From: Polaromonas jejuensis NBRC 106434 | GTDB lineage: Bacteria; Pseudomonadota; Gammaproteobacteria; Burkholderiales; Burkholderiaceae_C | NCBI RefSeq assembly: GCF_001598235.1 | Contig: NZ_BCYO01000001.1 | Location: 248,001 to 312,000 of the forward strand | DNA: 64,000 bases | Direction of reading: 5' to 3' | Part shown: positions 36,693 through 45,058 of the stretch, piece after piece | Position numbering within the stretch: position 1 is the first letter of the stretch | How the letters are laid out: every line of letters starts with the position of its first letter | The notes under the pieces: model-generated | The model's database searches: none | What the model was told of the DNA's origin: nothing | What the model saw: only the letters and a program-made list of their open reading frames with translations | Position numbers and translations under genes: made by a program

Positions 36693-38204
36693 TTAAATTT
36701 CGAAACGAATGCCTTGCGCCAGCGGCAGGCTGGCCCCGTAGTTGACCGTGTTGGTGGCGCGGCGCATGTAGGCCTTCCAGGCGTCCGAACCCGACTCGCG
36801 GCCGCCACCGGTTTCCTTTTCACCGCCGAAAGCACCGCCGATTTCCGCGCCGCTGGTGCCGATGTTGACATTGGCGATGCCGCAGTCGGAGCCGCGCGCC
36901 GAGGTAAAGCGTTCGGCCTCGCGCAAGTCCTGGGTGAAGACAGCGGAAGACAAGCCATGCACCACCGCATTGTTCATGGCGATGGCATCGTCGAAGTCGT
37001 CATAAGGCACGACGTAGAGGATGGGTGCGAAGGTTTCATGCAGCATGGGCCCGGCTTGCTCGGCCAGCTCCACGATGGCGGGCCGCACATAGTGGGCCGA
37101 GCCGGCGCCTTGCTCGCGCTGGCCAAAATGCACCTTGGCACCCAGGCCCTTCGCACCTGTCAGCGCGCCTTGCATGGCCTCAAACGCGCGGCCATCAATC
37201 AGCGGGCCGACCAGCGTTCCTTCGGTCAGCGGATTGCCCACCGGCAGGCGCGCGAATACTGCCACCAGGCGTTCCACCAGCGCCGGGTAGATGGAGCGGT
37301 GCACGATCAGGCGGCGCAGACTGGTGCAGCGCTGGCCGGCCGTGCCGGCGGCGGCAAAGGCCGCGCCGCGCACCACCAGCTCCAGGTTGGCCGAGGGGCA
37401 GACGATGGCGGCATTGTTGCCGCCCAGCTCCAGCAGCGAGCGCTTGAACTGCGCTGCGCAGGCCATCGCCACATTCTTGCCCATGGCGGTGGAGCCGGTC
37501 GCGCTGACCAGCTTCACATGGGGGTGGTTCACCAGTGCCTCGCCGATGGCGCGCTCGCCGATCAACAGTTCGCTCAGGCCGTCAGCATCCAGCCCCAGTT
37601 CCTTGGCGCTGCGCAGCAGCAGGCCGTTCAGTGCGATGGCCGACAGCGGTGTCTTCTCGGAAGGCTTCCAGGCCAGGGTGTTGCCGCAGACCAGGGCCAG
37701 CGCGGCGTTCCAGGCGAACACTGCCATCGGGAAATTGAAGGCCGAGATGATGCCGACCACGCCCACCGGATGCCAGGTCTCCAGCAGCTTGTGATCGGGC
37801 CGCTCGCTGGCAATCGTCAGGCCGTAGAGCTGGCGCGACAGGCCGACCGCGAATTCGCAAATGTCTATCACCTCCTGCACCTCGCCCAGGCCCTCCTGCA
37901 GGATCTTGCCGGTTTCCAGCGAGATCAGCCGCCCGAGCTCGGGCTTGTGGCGCCGCACGGTTTCACCGAAGGCGCGCACCAGCTCGCCGCGCTTGGGGGC
38001 GGGCACATCGCGCCAGCTCAGAAAGCGCTGGTGCGACCGGTTGAGAGCCGCATCGAGTTCGGTAGGGCTTGTCGCCGCGATGCGCGCGAGGCGGCTGCCG
38101 TCAATGGGGGTGTGAACATCGATGGCCGCGGTCGCCTTGCTGTCGGTGTCGGCGTTGATGCCCAGTGCCTGGAAAATGGACGAAACGTCGTTGGCATGAC
38201 TCAT
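36693..38204 (-). CDS. amaB: L-2-aminoadipate-6-semialdehyde/piperideine-6-carboxylate dehydrogenase (AmaB, ALDH7 type)
   Basis: NAD-dependent aldehyde dehydrogenase of 503 residues. Motifs: GVVGIISAFNFPMAVFAWNAALALVCGNTLAWKPSEKTP, LELGGNNAAIVCPSA with the general-base Glu, GTAGQRCTSLRRLIVH with the catalytic Cys, and ETFAPILYV. The FNFPMAVFAWN and GQRCTSLRR variants are those of ALDH7A1/AmaB. It turns the semialdehyde from lysine into 2-aminoadipate. The reading frame stays open far upstream; the ATG at 38204 with AAAGGA ahead of it is the natural start. Last gene of the four-gene operon, followed by a terminator. Confidence 0.9.
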   Translation of the reverse strand: MSHANDVSSIFQALGINADTDSKATAAIDVHTPIDGSRLARIAATSPTELDAALNRSHQRFLSWRDVPAPKRGELVRAFGETVRRHKPELGRLISLETGKILQEGLGEVQEVIDICEFAVGLSRQLYGLTIASERPDHKLLETWHPVGVVGIISAFNFPMAVFAWNAALALVCGNTLAWKPSEKTPLSAIALNGLLLRSAKELGLDADGLSELLIGERAIGEALVNHPHVKLVSATGSTAMGKNVAMACAAQFKRSLLELGGNNAAIVCPSANLELVVRGAAFAAAGTAGQRCTSLRRLIVHRSIYPALVERLVAVFARLPVGNPLTEGTLVGPLIDGRAFEAMQGALTGAKGLGAKVHFGQREQGAGSAHYVRPAIVELAEQAGPMLHETFAPILYVVPYDDFDDAIAMNNAVVHGLSSAVFTQDLREAERFTSARGSDCGIANVNIGTSGAEIGGAFGGEKETGGGRESGSDAWKAYMRRATNTVNYGASLPLAQGIRFEI

Positions 38205-38260
38205 GATGAAGTCCTTTCGTAGGGAGCGTGAAATGAATTGTTGGCGGGATAAAGAGCAGT

Positions 38261-39472
38261 TTATGCCTGCAGGCTGCGCAATCCCCGGCCCAGGCGCAGC
38301 GCGCCCTCCCGGAGATCTTCCACAGAGGGATTGGCGAAACTCAGCCGCAGCCGGGCTTGCGCCCTGTTGTGCAGGCTGAATGCCGCGCCCGGCACGGCCA
38401 GCACGCGGTGCTTCAGCCCGAAGTCCGTCCAGGCCTGCGTTGACATGAGCGGAAGTTCGCTGCCGAGTTGGGCCCAGACGAACATGCCGCCCCGGGGTTC
38501 GCTGAATTCGATCAGCCCATCGCAGTGGCTGTGCAGGGCACCGGCCAGCGCGCTGGCTTTCAAGGCGTAGGCCTGGCGCAGCATGCCCAGGTGGGCAGCA
38601 AGGCGGCCCGAGGCCAGCATGGCCGTCAGGGTCAGTTGTTCCAGCGAGCCGCTGTGTACATCGGCCGCCTGCTTGGCCAGCACGATGGCGCGGGCGATGT
38701 CGGGCGGTGCGAGCAGCATGCCCAGGCGCAGGGCCGGGGCCACCACCTTGGAATAACTCGTCGTGTAGGCGACCTGCGCCGGCGATCCGGCCTGCTGGTT
38801 GAGCTGCGCCAGCGAGGGCGGCGGCGGCTCGCCAAACCAGAGCTCGCCATAAGGGTCGTCTTCGACCAGCGTGACGCCGTGCCGCACGGCAAGTTCCAGC
38901 AGCCGCAGGCGCCGCGCCAGCGGCATCACCGCGCCGGTGGGGTTGGCAAAATTGGGCACGATATAAAGGACCTTGGGGCGGGCGGCTGTCAGCACGGCCT
39001 CCAGCCGGTCCACATTCATCCCCTGGGCGTCGGCAGGCACTTGCACCAGCTGTGCACCCGCAAAGCGAAAGGCCTGCAGGGCGGCCGGGTAGTTGAAGGG
39101 CTCGACGGCGATGCCGGCGCCGGGCTCCATCAGGACGCGCGCCAGTAAATCGATGGCCTGCTGCGAGCCGGTGGTGATCAGCACTTCTTCCATCTGGGCC
39201 TGCAGGCCGCGCTGCCGCAGCAGTTCCGCGCTGGCCGCTCGCAGCGCGGGCAGGCCTTCGGTCGCACCGTATTGAAGGCTGCGCCCCTGCACGCCGGAGG
39301 CCACTTCCAGCAGGCATTCGCGCAGCCAGTCGGCCGGCAACAGCGCGGGATCGGGGTGCCCGCCGGCCAGCGAAATCATGCCTTCCTGCCCGGCCAGCGC
39401 CAGCATGGCGCGAATCGGCGAGCCGCTGGCTTGGGCGTAGAGCGGGCGGATTGGTCCGCTTGCGGCCGTCAT
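38261..39472 (-). CDS. PLP-dependent aminotransferase, 2-aminoadipate (LysN/AmaC-like)
   Basis: Fold-type I aminotransferase of 403 residues, related to LysN and MocR C-terminal domains. It has SLAGGHPDPALLP, QYGATEGLPALRAASAELL, ITTGSQQAIDLLARVLMEPG, YIVPNFANPTGAVMPLARR, VEDDPYGELWFGE and the PLP Lys in TTSYSKVVAPALRLG. In this operon it should convert 2-aminoadipate to 2-oxoadipate, the substrate of the HglS gene two positions upstream. Its start overlaps the stop of the D-2-hydroxyglutarate dehydrogenase gene by 4 bases. Confidence 0.87.
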   Translation of the reverse strand: MTAASGPIRPLYAQASGSPIRAMLALAGQEGMISLAGGHPDPALLPADWLRECLLEVASGVQGRSLQYGATEGLPALRAASAELLRQRGLQAQMEEVLITTGSQQAIDLLARVLMEPGAGIAVEPFNYPAALQAFRFAGAQLVQVPADAQGMNVDRLEAVLTAARPKVLYIVPNFANPTGAVMPLARRLRLLELAVRHGVTLVEDDPYGELWFGEPPPPSLAQLNQQAGSPAQVAYTTSYSKVVAPALRLGMLLAPPDIARAIVLAKQAADVHSGSLEQLTLTAMLASGRLAAHLGMLRQAYALKASALAGALHSHCDGLIEFSEPRGGMFVWAQLGSELPLMSTQAWTDFGLKHRVLAVPGAAFSLHNRAQARLRLSFANPSVEDLREGALRLGRGLRSLQA

Positions 39473-40899
39473 GCGGCCATCCCATAGCGCGCGCGGCTGA
39501 AGCCGCCGCGTGGCGCCAGTACGTCGACCAGGCGCTGCGCCAGCGCGGCCTGCGAGGGCGGCGTGTAGCGGTCATAAAGGGCCTGCACATGCGGCCCCAC
39601 GCCATGCTCGGCGGAAAAGCAGCCACCATGTTCTTCGACCGCCAGGCGGTACATCGCGGCACGCGCCTCGTCAAAAGCGCGCGGGTTGAACGCGCAGCCG
39701 TGCGGCCACACCAGGTTGAAATGCACGCCGCCGTCGCCCAGGTGGCCAAAATCGGCGATCTCGACCTGCGGCAGGTGCTGCGCCAGCCAGGTGCGCGCAC
39801 TCGCCACAAAAGGCCAGTACTGTGCGCGGGCAAATGAAAGGTCCAGCCCCAGCACATGGCCGTGCGCACGCAGGCCTTCGCCAATGCCATGGCGGATGCG
39901 CCACAGCGCTTCATCGCGGCCGACCACCGCGTCGGCGACCAGGCCGGCTTCCATCTGCGCCTGCAGGAAATTCTCCAGCACCTGCGGCAGGTCCAGCTCG
40001 CTGGCGGCCAGCGGGCTCGACAGCTCCAGCAGCACCGCATAGTCGGGTGCGTCGCTGCCAAAAGGCAGCGGGCCCGCAGCGCCATGGGCCACGGCCAGCT
40101 GCAGTGCGCGGCGCGAGATGCCTTCGAATGCGGAGACGGTATCGCCCAGCCGCGCACCGGCCGCCGCATAGAGCGGCCACACGGCTTCCTGCGATGCGGG
40201 CGCCACCAGGGCGGCCACCCGCTGCGCCGGCAGCGGGTGCAGCTTGATCACGGCCTCGGTGACCACGCCCAAGGCGCCGTTGCTGCCGATGAACAGGTGC
40301 TTGAAATCCAGGCCCGCATTGTTCTTCATCCAGGCCGGCTCCAGCTGCAGCACTTCTCCGGCCGGCTCGCCCAGCACCACCGTGAGGCCGAGCGTGTTGG
40401 CACGCACGTCGCCATAACGCAGCATGCGCGTGCCGCCCGTGTTGGCGGCCAGCATGCCGCCCATGCTCGGGTCGGCCGAGAGGTCGATGGGAAAGCTCAG
40501 GCCTGCATCGTGCAGGCGTTCATTGATTTCCGACAGGCGAAAGCCGGCGCTCACGCGCAGCACCCGGTCCAGCGGGTCCAGCTCAAAGCGCTGGCGCAGC
40601 CGGTCGGTGCTCAGCACCACATGGCGCGCGGCATCGCAGGGCGTGGCGCCCAGCACCAGGCCGGTGTGGGCGCCCTGGGTGATCAGGTCAATGCCGCACG
40701 CTTGCGCCAGTGCGGCCAGGGCAGACACTTCTTCGGTCGTCGCGGGCTTGACCACCGCCAGCGCCTGCCCCGCGCCATAGCGTGCAGGCTGCAGGTAACG
40801 CGGCTCAATGGCGGCGCCGGTGCTGACATATTGGGTGCCTATCAGTGCTGCGGCCTGAGCGGTGAAGCCAGGCGCGTGCGATGCTCCAGTCCCGCTCAT
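39469..40899 (-). CDS. FAD-linked D-2-hydroxyglutarate dehydrogenase
   Basis: FAD_binding_4/GlcD-type oxidoreductase of 476 residues. The FAD domain contains GAHTGLVLGATPCDAARHVVLSTDRL and SADPSMGGMLAANTGGTRMLRYGDVRANTLG; the C-terminal FAD-oxidase domain ends with YRLAVEEHGGCFSAEHGVGPHVQALYDRYTP, whose His residues are part of the metal and substrate site. In this context it oxidises the D-2-hydroxyglutarate made by HglS to 2-oxoglutarate. D-lactate or glycolate dehydrogenase would be the alternatives. Overlaps genes on both sides by 4 bases. Confidence 0.88.
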   Translation of the reverse strand: MSGTGASHAPGFTAQAAALIGTQYVSTGAAIEPRYLQPARYGAGQALAVVKPATTEEVSALAALAQACGIDLITQGAHTGLVLGATPCDAARHVVLSTDRLRQRFELDPLDRVLRVSAGFRLSEINERLHDAGLSFPIDLSADPSMGGMLAANTGGTRMLRYGDVRANTLGLTVVLGEPAGEVLQLEPAWMKNNAGLDFKHLFIGSNGALGVVTEAVIKLHPLPAQRVAALVAPASQEAVWPLYAAAGARLGDTVSAFEGISRRALQLAVAHGAAGPLPFGSDAPDYAVLLELSSPLAASELDLPQVLENFLQAQMEAGLVADAVVGRDEALWRIRHGIGEGLRAHGHVLGLDLSFARAQYWPFVASARTWLAQHLPQVEIADFGHLGDGGVHFNLVWPHGCAFNPRAFDEARAAMYRLAVEEHGGCFSAEHGVGPHVQALYDRYTPPSQAALAQRLVDVLAPRGGFSRARYGMAA

Positions 40900-41927
40900 T
40901 TCGCGGCGGCGGTCATGCCAAAAATGCCGGTGGCGTTGCCGGCATCAAAAGCCAGGTCAAGGCGCGGACCTTGTACCGGGTCGTTGGCTGCGGTGCCCAC
41001 CGCCAGTTCGGCGCGGGTGATGAATTCATAAAACGAGCCCGGCACCGCACGCGTGACCCGGCCTGCAGGCGTGAGGAATTCGCGCTGCACGGTCGCCGCG
41101 CGAAACGCGGTCTGGCGCACGCGGCCGCTGGCCGACACCTCCACTTTGTCCTTGATGGGACGGCCCAGTTCGCGCTGGCGCTCGGCGACCGCATCGACGT
41201 CGCTGACGCGGTCGGTGGCGTGGTTGAAGGCATTGCCTTCGGTGGCGATCCAGGCCATTTCAGCGGATTCGGCCAGCAGCAGCTCGTAGTCTTCCAGCGC
41301 AAACACGCCATGCTGGCGGGCAAAGCATTGGAGCATCGTCGGCAGCAGCCGCAAGGCCTGTTGCAGTGGCAACTTACCGTCGCGCGCCAGTTGCTCCAGG
41401 TCGGCCACGTCCTGTGGGCCCAGCGGGTCGCGCGATGTGGACAGCACCCGCGTGACGGCGCTCTGGAAGGGGGCCGAGAACTGCTCCGGATGCAGTTCCG
41501 ACACAAAGAATTGCGCAATCTCCTGTGGAAAATCCTCGTGGCAGTAGGCGCGGCCGGTCATCTTCAGGCGTGGCAGGGGGTAGGTGCCTTCCAGCGTGAA
41601 ACCCAGCGGGCGCAGCAATCGGGTGAACGCCGCTTCGCCGGCCGGCAGCGCGCCGCCGGGCCAGCGCACCGTGCGCAGCGCGCCATGATCGAAGACCACT
41701 TGCCGTTGCTGCCCGACCACATCGCTGGCCATGTAGTCCTGCGCCGCGGGTACCCGCTGCAACAAGCCATGGAACAAGGCCATGTTCAGGGCCTGGGCCA
41801 GCTCGGCGCGCGTCACCGTGCCGGGCACACCGGACTGCAGAGCGGGATGGACGTACATCTGCTCATGGATTTGTTGTACCGCTTCGGGGGGCAGGCAGCT
41901 TTCAAGGAGAGTCTGAAGGTTGGTCAT
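40896..41927 (-). CDS. hglS: 2-oxoadipate dioxygenase/decarboxylase HglS (DUF1338)
   Basis: DUF1338 (YdcJ-type) Fe(II) enzyme of 343 residues that turns 2-oxoadipate into D-2-hydroxyglutarate with loss of CO2. The HxxxR pair H81/R85 in VVFDHGALRTV, H236 in FNHATDRVSDVD and E301 in SFYEFITRA match by motif and spacing the metal ligands and Arg described for P. putida HglS (H70, R74, H226, E294). First gene of an operon with the aminotransferase before and the hydroxyglutarate dehydrogenase after this step. A divergent LysR gene and its box lie just upstream. Confidence 0.92.
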   Translation of the reverse strand: MTNLQTLLESCLPPEAVQQIHEQMYVHPALQSGVPGTVTRAELAQALNMALFHGLLQRVPAAQDYMASDVVGQQRQVVFDHGALRTVRWPGGALPAGEAAFTRLLRPLGFTLEGTYPLPRLKMTGRAYCHEDFPQEIAQFFVSELHPEQFSAPFQSAVTRVLSTSRDPLGPQDVADLEQLARDGKLPLQQALRLLPTMLQCFARQHGVFALEDYELLLAESAEMAWIATEGNAFNHATDRVSDVDAVAERQRELGRPIKDKVEVSASGRVRQTAFRAATVQREFLTPAGRVTRAVPGSFYEFITRAELAVGTAANDPVQGPRLDLAFDAGNATGIFGMTAAAK

Positions 41928-42002
41928 TTGTCAGGGGAGTTTTGGCTTGCAGAAGTGGAATTCTCGGGAAATTCAGGGGCCTGCGCAAAGGATGTATTTC
42001 GA

Positions 42003-42023
42003 TGAATGCATGAGATACATTCA
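42003..42023. promoter_or_regulatory. LysR-type box between hglS and its regulator
   Basis: TGAAT-N11-ATTCA, a perfect T-N11-A dyad of the LysR class; the symmetry extends one base on each side to ATGAATG (42002-42008) and CATTCAT (42018-42024). It lies 75 bases upstream of hglS and directly before the chosen start of the lysR gene, so it could control both. Confidence 0.65.
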
Positions 42024-42027
42024 TGTG

Positions 42028-42924
42028 ATGCGGAGAAAAATTCCTTCCACCCAAGCCTTGTTGGCCTTTGAAGCGGCGGCACATCGCGGCAGTTTCACCT
42101 TGGCGGCGCAAGACTTGTCGGTGAGTCAGAGCGCTATCAGTCACCAGATCCTGGGCCTGGAGCAGGACCTCGATGTGAGCCTCTTTCTGCGCCTGCCGCG
42201 CCAGCTGGTGTTGACCGACGCCGGGCGCTCGCTGCTGTCGCGCGTCAGTCCCGCGCTGGATGCATTGGAAGCGGCGATTCTGGACCTGGCCTCGTCCAAG
42301 GGCGAGGGCGGCACGCTGGAGCTCGGCGTGGTGCCCACCTTTGCGACCAAGTGGCTGATTCCCCGCATGCCCTCCTTCCTCAAGGCGCATCCGCATGTGA
42401 CGCTGAACCTGTCCACCCGCCTGCTGCCTTTTGACTTTTCGCTGACTGGCCTGGATGCGGCGATTCACTACGGCCGGCCCGACTGGCCCGGCACCGAGTC
42501 GGAGTACCTGATGGGCGAGGACAGCGTGGTGGTGTGCAGCCCGTCGCTGATGAAAAAGCGCCAGCTGCGGCGGCCGGCCGACGTGCTGAAGTTCACGCTG
42601 ATCCACCAGAGCACGCGCCCGCACGCCTGGCGCGACTGGCTGCGCCTGGCCGGCATCGATGACGCGCAAGGTGCCAGTGTTGGCCCGAAGTACGAGTTGT
42701 TTTCCATGATCGCCCAGGCCGTCAAGGCGGGGCTGGGGCTGGCCGTGTTGCCGCGCTTTCTGGTGGCCGACGAGATTGCCGACGGTACCCTGGCCGTGCC
42801 GTTTGAGCTGTCATTGACGTCCGACTTTGCCTATTACCTGGTCTGGCCCACACAAAAGGCCAATTGGCGCCCCCTGCTGAAACTGCGCCACTGGCTGCGC
42901 GAGCAGGCGGCCGCACCGGCGTAA
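42028..42924 (+). CDS. LysR-family regulator (GcvA-like) of the lysine operon
   Basis: LysR regulator of 298 residues with an N-terminal winged HTH (ALLAFEAAAHRGSFTLAAQDLSVSQSAISHQILGLEQDLDVSLFLR) and a periplasmic-binding-like effector domain. It is divergent from hglS, so it probably activates the 2-oxoadipate branch in response to an intermediate. The start at 42028 gives MRRKIPSTQ, the usual GcvA-like opening; in-frame ATGs at 42010 and further upstream would place the operator inside the coding region. Confidence 0.87.
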   Translation: MRRKIPSTQALLAFEAAAHRGSFTLAAQDLSVSQSAISHQILGLEQDLDVSLFLRLPRQLVLTDAGRSLLSRVSPALDALEAAILDLASSKGEGGTLELGVVPTFATKWLIPRMPSFLKAHPHVTLNLSTRLLPFDFSLTGLDAAIHYGRPDWPGTESEYLMGEDSVVVCSPSLMKKRQLRRPADVLKFTLIHQSTRPHAWRDWLRLAGIDDAQGASVGPKYELFSMIAQAVKAGLGLAVLPRFLVADEIADGTLAVPFELSLTSDFAYYLVWPTQKANWRPLLKLRHWLREQAAAPA

Positions 42925-42942
42925 GTGCAGCCGTGCGCAGTC

Positions 42943-43764
42943 TCAGTCGCTGTCCTGCGGCGCCAGGCTTTGCGCCGGCCGGCGCAGGGTGGTGTCAAAA
43001 GGATTGAGCTGCGCGCCAATGGCCGTGGCCTCGCGCTTGAGCAGTTCCACCACCGTCGGCAGGCGGTCGGGGCTGAGCCGTGAGGAAATCGTGCCGACAC
43101 TGAGCGCGGCCACGGCGCGGCCTTCGCGGTCCAGCACCGGCACGCCGACGCCGGCCATGCCGTCGAGCAGATTGGTGTTGCGCCCGGCATAACCCAGCTC
43201 GCGCACGCGTTCGATTTCCGTGCGCAGGTAGACCTCGTCATAGACGCCGTATTCGCGCACCCGCGGCAGGTTGTAGCGGATCACCTCCTCGCGTTCGCGC
43301 TCCGGCAGGAATGCCAGGATGGCCAGGCTGCCCTGGCCCATGCCCAGCGCCACCCGGCCGCCGATGTCGCCGGTGAATGAGCGGATCGGAAACGGCCCTT
43401 CGCTGCGGTCCAGGCATACCGCATCGAAGCCGCTGCGCACCAGCAGGAAGATGGTGTCGCCCAGGCTGGCGCACAGCCGCAGCATGGACGGGCGGCACAG
43501 CGCGCGCAAGTCCATGGAATTGCCGGCCTGCGCGGCCAGCGCAAAAAAATCAATGCTCAGGCGGTAGAGCTTGGAGGGGGCGTCCTGCTCCACGACATGC
43601 TCGGCCACCAGGCTTTGCAGCAGGCGGTGGGTGGTGGCCTGCGTCAGGCCGGTGGCCTTTGCAATATGGGTGATGCGCCCGCCCTTGGCCTGGGTGCTGG
43701 CCAGCGCCCGGAGGATGGCAAAAGCCCGCTGCACGCTGCTGGAGGCGCTGTCTTCGTCTTTCAT
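42943..43764 (-). CDS. IclR-family regulator
   Basis: Regulator of 273 residues with the IclR winged HTH (SSVQRAFAILRALASTQAKGGRITHIAKATGLTQATTHRLLQSLVAEHVVEQD, residues about 8-62) and a GAF-like ligand domain (VRSGFDAVCLDRSEGPFPIRSFTGDIGGRVALGMGQGSLAILAFLP). It diverges from the ABC transporter and dehydrogenase operon at 43961, which it presumably controls. It converges with the LysR gene, 18 bases apart. Confidence 0.9.
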   Translation of the reverse strand: MKDEDSASSSVQRAFAILRALASTQAKGGRITHIAKATGLTQATTHRLLQSLVAEHVVEQDAPSKLYRLSIDFFALAAQAGNSMDLRALCRPSMLRLCASLGDTIFLLVRSGFDAVCLDRSEGPFPIRSFTGDIGGRVALGMGQGSLAILAFLPEREREEVIRYNLPRVREYGVYDEVYLRTEIERVRELGYAGRNTNLLDGMAGVGVPVLDREGRAVAALSVGTISSRLSPDRLPTVVELLKREATAIGAQLNPFDTTLRRPAQSLAPQDSD

Positions 43765-43778
43765 GGCATTTCTTTCAT

Positions 43779-43855
43779 CGGAATGAAGTTTGAAGTAATT
43801 TTATAGAAATTCCGTTGGTCAGAATAAATTAAAAAAATATCTCTATATACGGAAT
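43779..43855. promoter_or_regulatory. Cluster of three CGGAAT half-sites upstream of the transporter operon
   Basis: CGGAAT occurs at 43779-43784 and 43850-43855 and inverted (ATTCCG) at 43809-43814, in an AT-rich divergent region between the IclR gene and the ABC operon. They are candidate IclR half-sites only; the family has no strict consensus. Confidence 0.35.
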
Positions 43856-43861
43856 AACCTG

Positions 43862-43891
43862 TTGACGATTTTTTCTATCATGCCCTAGCAT
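43862..43891 (+). promoter_or_regulatory. Predicted sigma-70 promoter of the ABC transporter operon
   Basis: TTGACG (43862-43867), an 18-base spacer and TAGCAT (43886-43891), about 70 bases before the ATP-binding protein start and directly behind the last CGGAAT site. Confidence 0.45.
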
Positions 43892-43960
43892 AAGCGTCAT
43901 CAAAGTGTCATCGCGTTGCATGTCGCGGCGCTGATCGCACCCTGTTTTCGGAGCTTGCCG

Positions 43961-45058
43961 ATGTCTTTCCTGACCCTGACGAATGTGAACAAGGCCTATG
44001 GCGCCACGCGCGCCGTGATCGACATGAACCTGTCGGTGGAAAAAGGCGAATTTGTCTCGCTGCTCGGGCCCTCGGGCTGCGGCAAGACCACAACGCTGCA
44101 AATGATTGCGGGTTTTGCCGACGTCACCGCCGGCCGCATCACGCTGGATGGCCGCAACATCACCCATGCCAAACCGAATACCCGCGGCCTGGGCATCGTG
44201 TTCCAGAGCTACGCGCTGTTTCCGCACATGAGCGTGCACGACAACGTGAGCTTTGGCCTGGAAATGCTGCGCGTGCCCAAAAGCGAGCGCGCTGAACGTG
44301 TGAAGGCCGCGCTGGCGCTGGTGCACCTGGAGGCGCATGCCACGCGCTACCCGCGCGAGCTCTCCGGCGGCCAGCGCCAGCGGGTTGCCCTGGCCCGGGC
44401 CCTGGTGATCGAGCCGCCGGTGCTGCTGCTTGACGAGCCGTTGTCCAACCTGGACGCCAAGCTGCGCGAGGAAATGCAGTTCGAGCTGCGGCAGATCCAG
44501 CGCAAGGTGGGCACCACCACGGTGATGGTGACGCACGACCAGACCGAGGCCATGTCCATCAGCGACCGCGTGGTGGTGATGGAAGCCGGCCGTGTCACGC
44601 AAATCGACCAGCCGCACCGCCTCTACGAGCATCCGCAAACGCGCTTCATCTCCAGCTTTGTCGGCAAGGCCAACCTGCTGGAAGGCCGGGTCACGGCCAT
44701 CGGCGCGTGGGCCACGGTGAACCTGGGCACGGTGTCGCTGGAGGTCGAGGCGCCGGGGGCCGCCGCGGGCGACGCCGTGGTGCTGAGCCTGCGGCCCGAA
44801 AAAATCCGGCTTGTGCCCCAGGGCCAGGGATGTCTTGCCGGTACGGTGCGCGAGCGCTTTTTCCTGGGCAGCCAGTGGCTTTACCAGGTGGCAACGGCCG
44901 CCGGTGAGCTGGTGGTGGTCTGCCCCAATGACGGCGCAGTGCCTGCCGAAGAGGGCCAGGGCATAGGCCTGGACTGGCCGGTGCAGCAGGTGCGCCTGTT
45001 GCCCGGAGCCAGGCATTTGGCGCATGAGCCGCAGCGTGCGCTGGAGGCGGTGGCATGA
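43961..45058 (+). CDS. ABC transporter ATP-binding protein, PotA-type
   Basis: ATPase of 365 residues of the polyamine/opine/spermidine importer family. Walker A is GPSGCGKTT (residues 36-44), the signature LSGGQRQRVALARALV is near 135, Walker B VLLLDEPLSNLDAKLREEM follows, then the H-loop VTHDQTEAM, and a C-terminal TOBE domain (about 280-360). The ATG at 43961 gives the normal N-terminus; an upstream ATG at 43916 would overlap the promoter region. It couples by a 4-base overlap to the first permease. Confidence 0.93.
   Translation: MSFLTLTNVNKAYGATRAVIDMNLSVEKGEFVSLLGPSGCGKTTTLQMIAGFADVTAGRITLDGRNITHAKPNTRGLGIVFQSYALFPHMSVHDNVSFGLEMLRVPKSERAERVKAALALVHLEAHATRYPRELSGGQRQRVALARALVIEPPVLLLDEPLSNLDAKLREEMQFELRQIQRKVGTTTVMVTHDQTEAMSISDRVVVMEAGRVTQIDQPHRLYEHPQTRFISSFVGKANLLEGRVTAIGAWATVNLGTVSLEVEAPGAAAGDAVVLSLRPEKIRLVPQGQGCLAGTVRERFFLGSQWLYQVATAAGELVVVCPNDGAVPAEEGQGIGLDWPVQQVRLLPGARHLAHEPQRALEAVA

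Noticed and set aside
36693..40169. Single open frame of more than 1100 codons on the minus strand, as if a giant fusion protein
   Set aside because: Only the part downstream of 38204 is the aldehyde dehydrogenase; the rest is a low-complexity shadow of two other genes that overlap it in a different frame.
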